A DNA stretch of 5,693 bases. Source: Nitrosomonadaceae bacterium (GTDB taxonomy: Bacteria > Pseudomonadota > Gammaproteobacteria > Burkholderiales > Usitatibacteraceae). The notes beneath the pieces were generated by a model. That model saw only the letters and a list, made by a program, of their open reading frames with translations. It made no database searches and was not told the DNA's origin. The first letter of the stretch is position 1, and each line of letters starts with the position of its first letter. Shown piece after piece: positions 5,589-5,693 of the stretch. The position numbers and the translations under genes were made by a program. The stretch spans positions 1 through 5,693 of the forward strand of contig JAJTHU010000083.1 in NCBI GenBank assembly GCA_021300055.1. Reading direction: 5' to 3'.

Positions 5589-5693
5589 ACACATCATTGC
5601 TCTTTAAAAACTGAACAGCCGATTGAGGTGGGTACTTAGGTGTTGAGGTACTTACTGCGAAGGGTGCGGATGTTGTCTGCTGAGAGGTGGATG
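5589..5693 (+). promoter_or_regulatory. rRNA operon leader, probably leading into a 16S rRNA gene beyond the window
   Basis: This stretch has no gene and looks like the 5' leader of an rRNA operon. It contains boxA at 5598-5610 and, after ACAGCCGAT, the segment GGTGGGTACT (5627-5636), which lines up with the boxC region TGTGTGGGCACT that follows boxA in E. coli 16S leaders. Betaproteobacterial 16S leaders carry a similar CAGCCGATAAGTGTGGG block. The 16S gene itself is not in the window. There is no tRNA or 16S upstream that would make this a 16S-23S spacer. Confidence 0.65.
5598..5610 (+). promoter_or_regulatory. boxA transcription antitermination site
   Basis: TGCTCTTTAAAAA matches the rRNA boxA (TGCTCTTTAACAA in E. 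coli) at 12 of 13 positions, and the core TGCTCTTTA completely. As RNA it binds NusB-NusE (S10), which assemble an antitermination complex that lets RNA polymerase pass Rho-dependent terminators in untranslated rRNA. Confidence 0.82.

Noticed and set aside
5631..5654. GGTACTTA repeated at 5631-5638 and 5647-5654 as a tandem repeat element
   Set aside because: Two eight-base copies within an rRNA-type leader; too short to claim as a repeat family.
5678..5693. GAGAGGTGG followed by ATG at the window's end as the start of a protein gene
   Set aside because: The purine-rich stretch is too close to the ATG, and the boxA plus boxC-like context points to an rRNA leader. It cannot be decided without the sequence beyond the window.

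Overview
The window looks like chromosomal DNA from a Gram-negative proteobacterium, most likely a betaproteobacterium. The evidence is the gene order dnaX-ybaB-recR, DnaX and RecR sequences close to the proteobacterial types, moderately GC-rich coding DNA, and an rRNA-type leader with boxA. I do not name a genus. Coding density is high and I see no mobile element, CRISPR array or phage gene.

Positions 4-2601 (+ strand) hold a DNA replication and repair operon. It encodes the clamp-loader subunit DnaX (tau), the nucleoid-associated protein YbaB/EbfC, and the recombination mediator RecR. Gaps are short (24 and 3 bases), and recR has no visible ribosome binding site of its own, which suggests translational coupling to ybaB.

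Positions 2616-4658 hold an accessory transport module. An SbtA-type sodium-dependent bicarbonate permease on the minus strand diverges from a NhaR-like LysR-family regulator on the plus strand. The AT-rich space of about 120 bases between them contains repeated T-N11-A elements 31 bp apart and a perfect dyad, so it probably holds the operators. No SbtB-like PII gene sits beside the permease. Each of the two genes also contains a striking internal palindrome.

Positions 4642-5292 (minus) encode a DUF4126 membrane protein of unknown function. Its 3' end overlaps the 3' end of the LysR gene by 17 bases.

Positions 5398-5693 (+) begin a stable-RNA unit. A TATAAT promoter with a GC-rich discriminator precedes an initiator tRNA-fMet. 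Only 9 bases after the tRNA's CCA end comes a canonical antitermination boxA, followed by a boxC-like segment as in 16S rRNA leaders. The window then ends, apparently shortly before a 16S gene. The most notable possibility here is that initiator tRNA is the first gene of an rRNA operon.

Most of the window is conventional. The points worth a second look are the tRNA-fMet/rRNA leader arrangement, the SbtA/LysR pair with its operator architecture, and the two intragenic palindromes.
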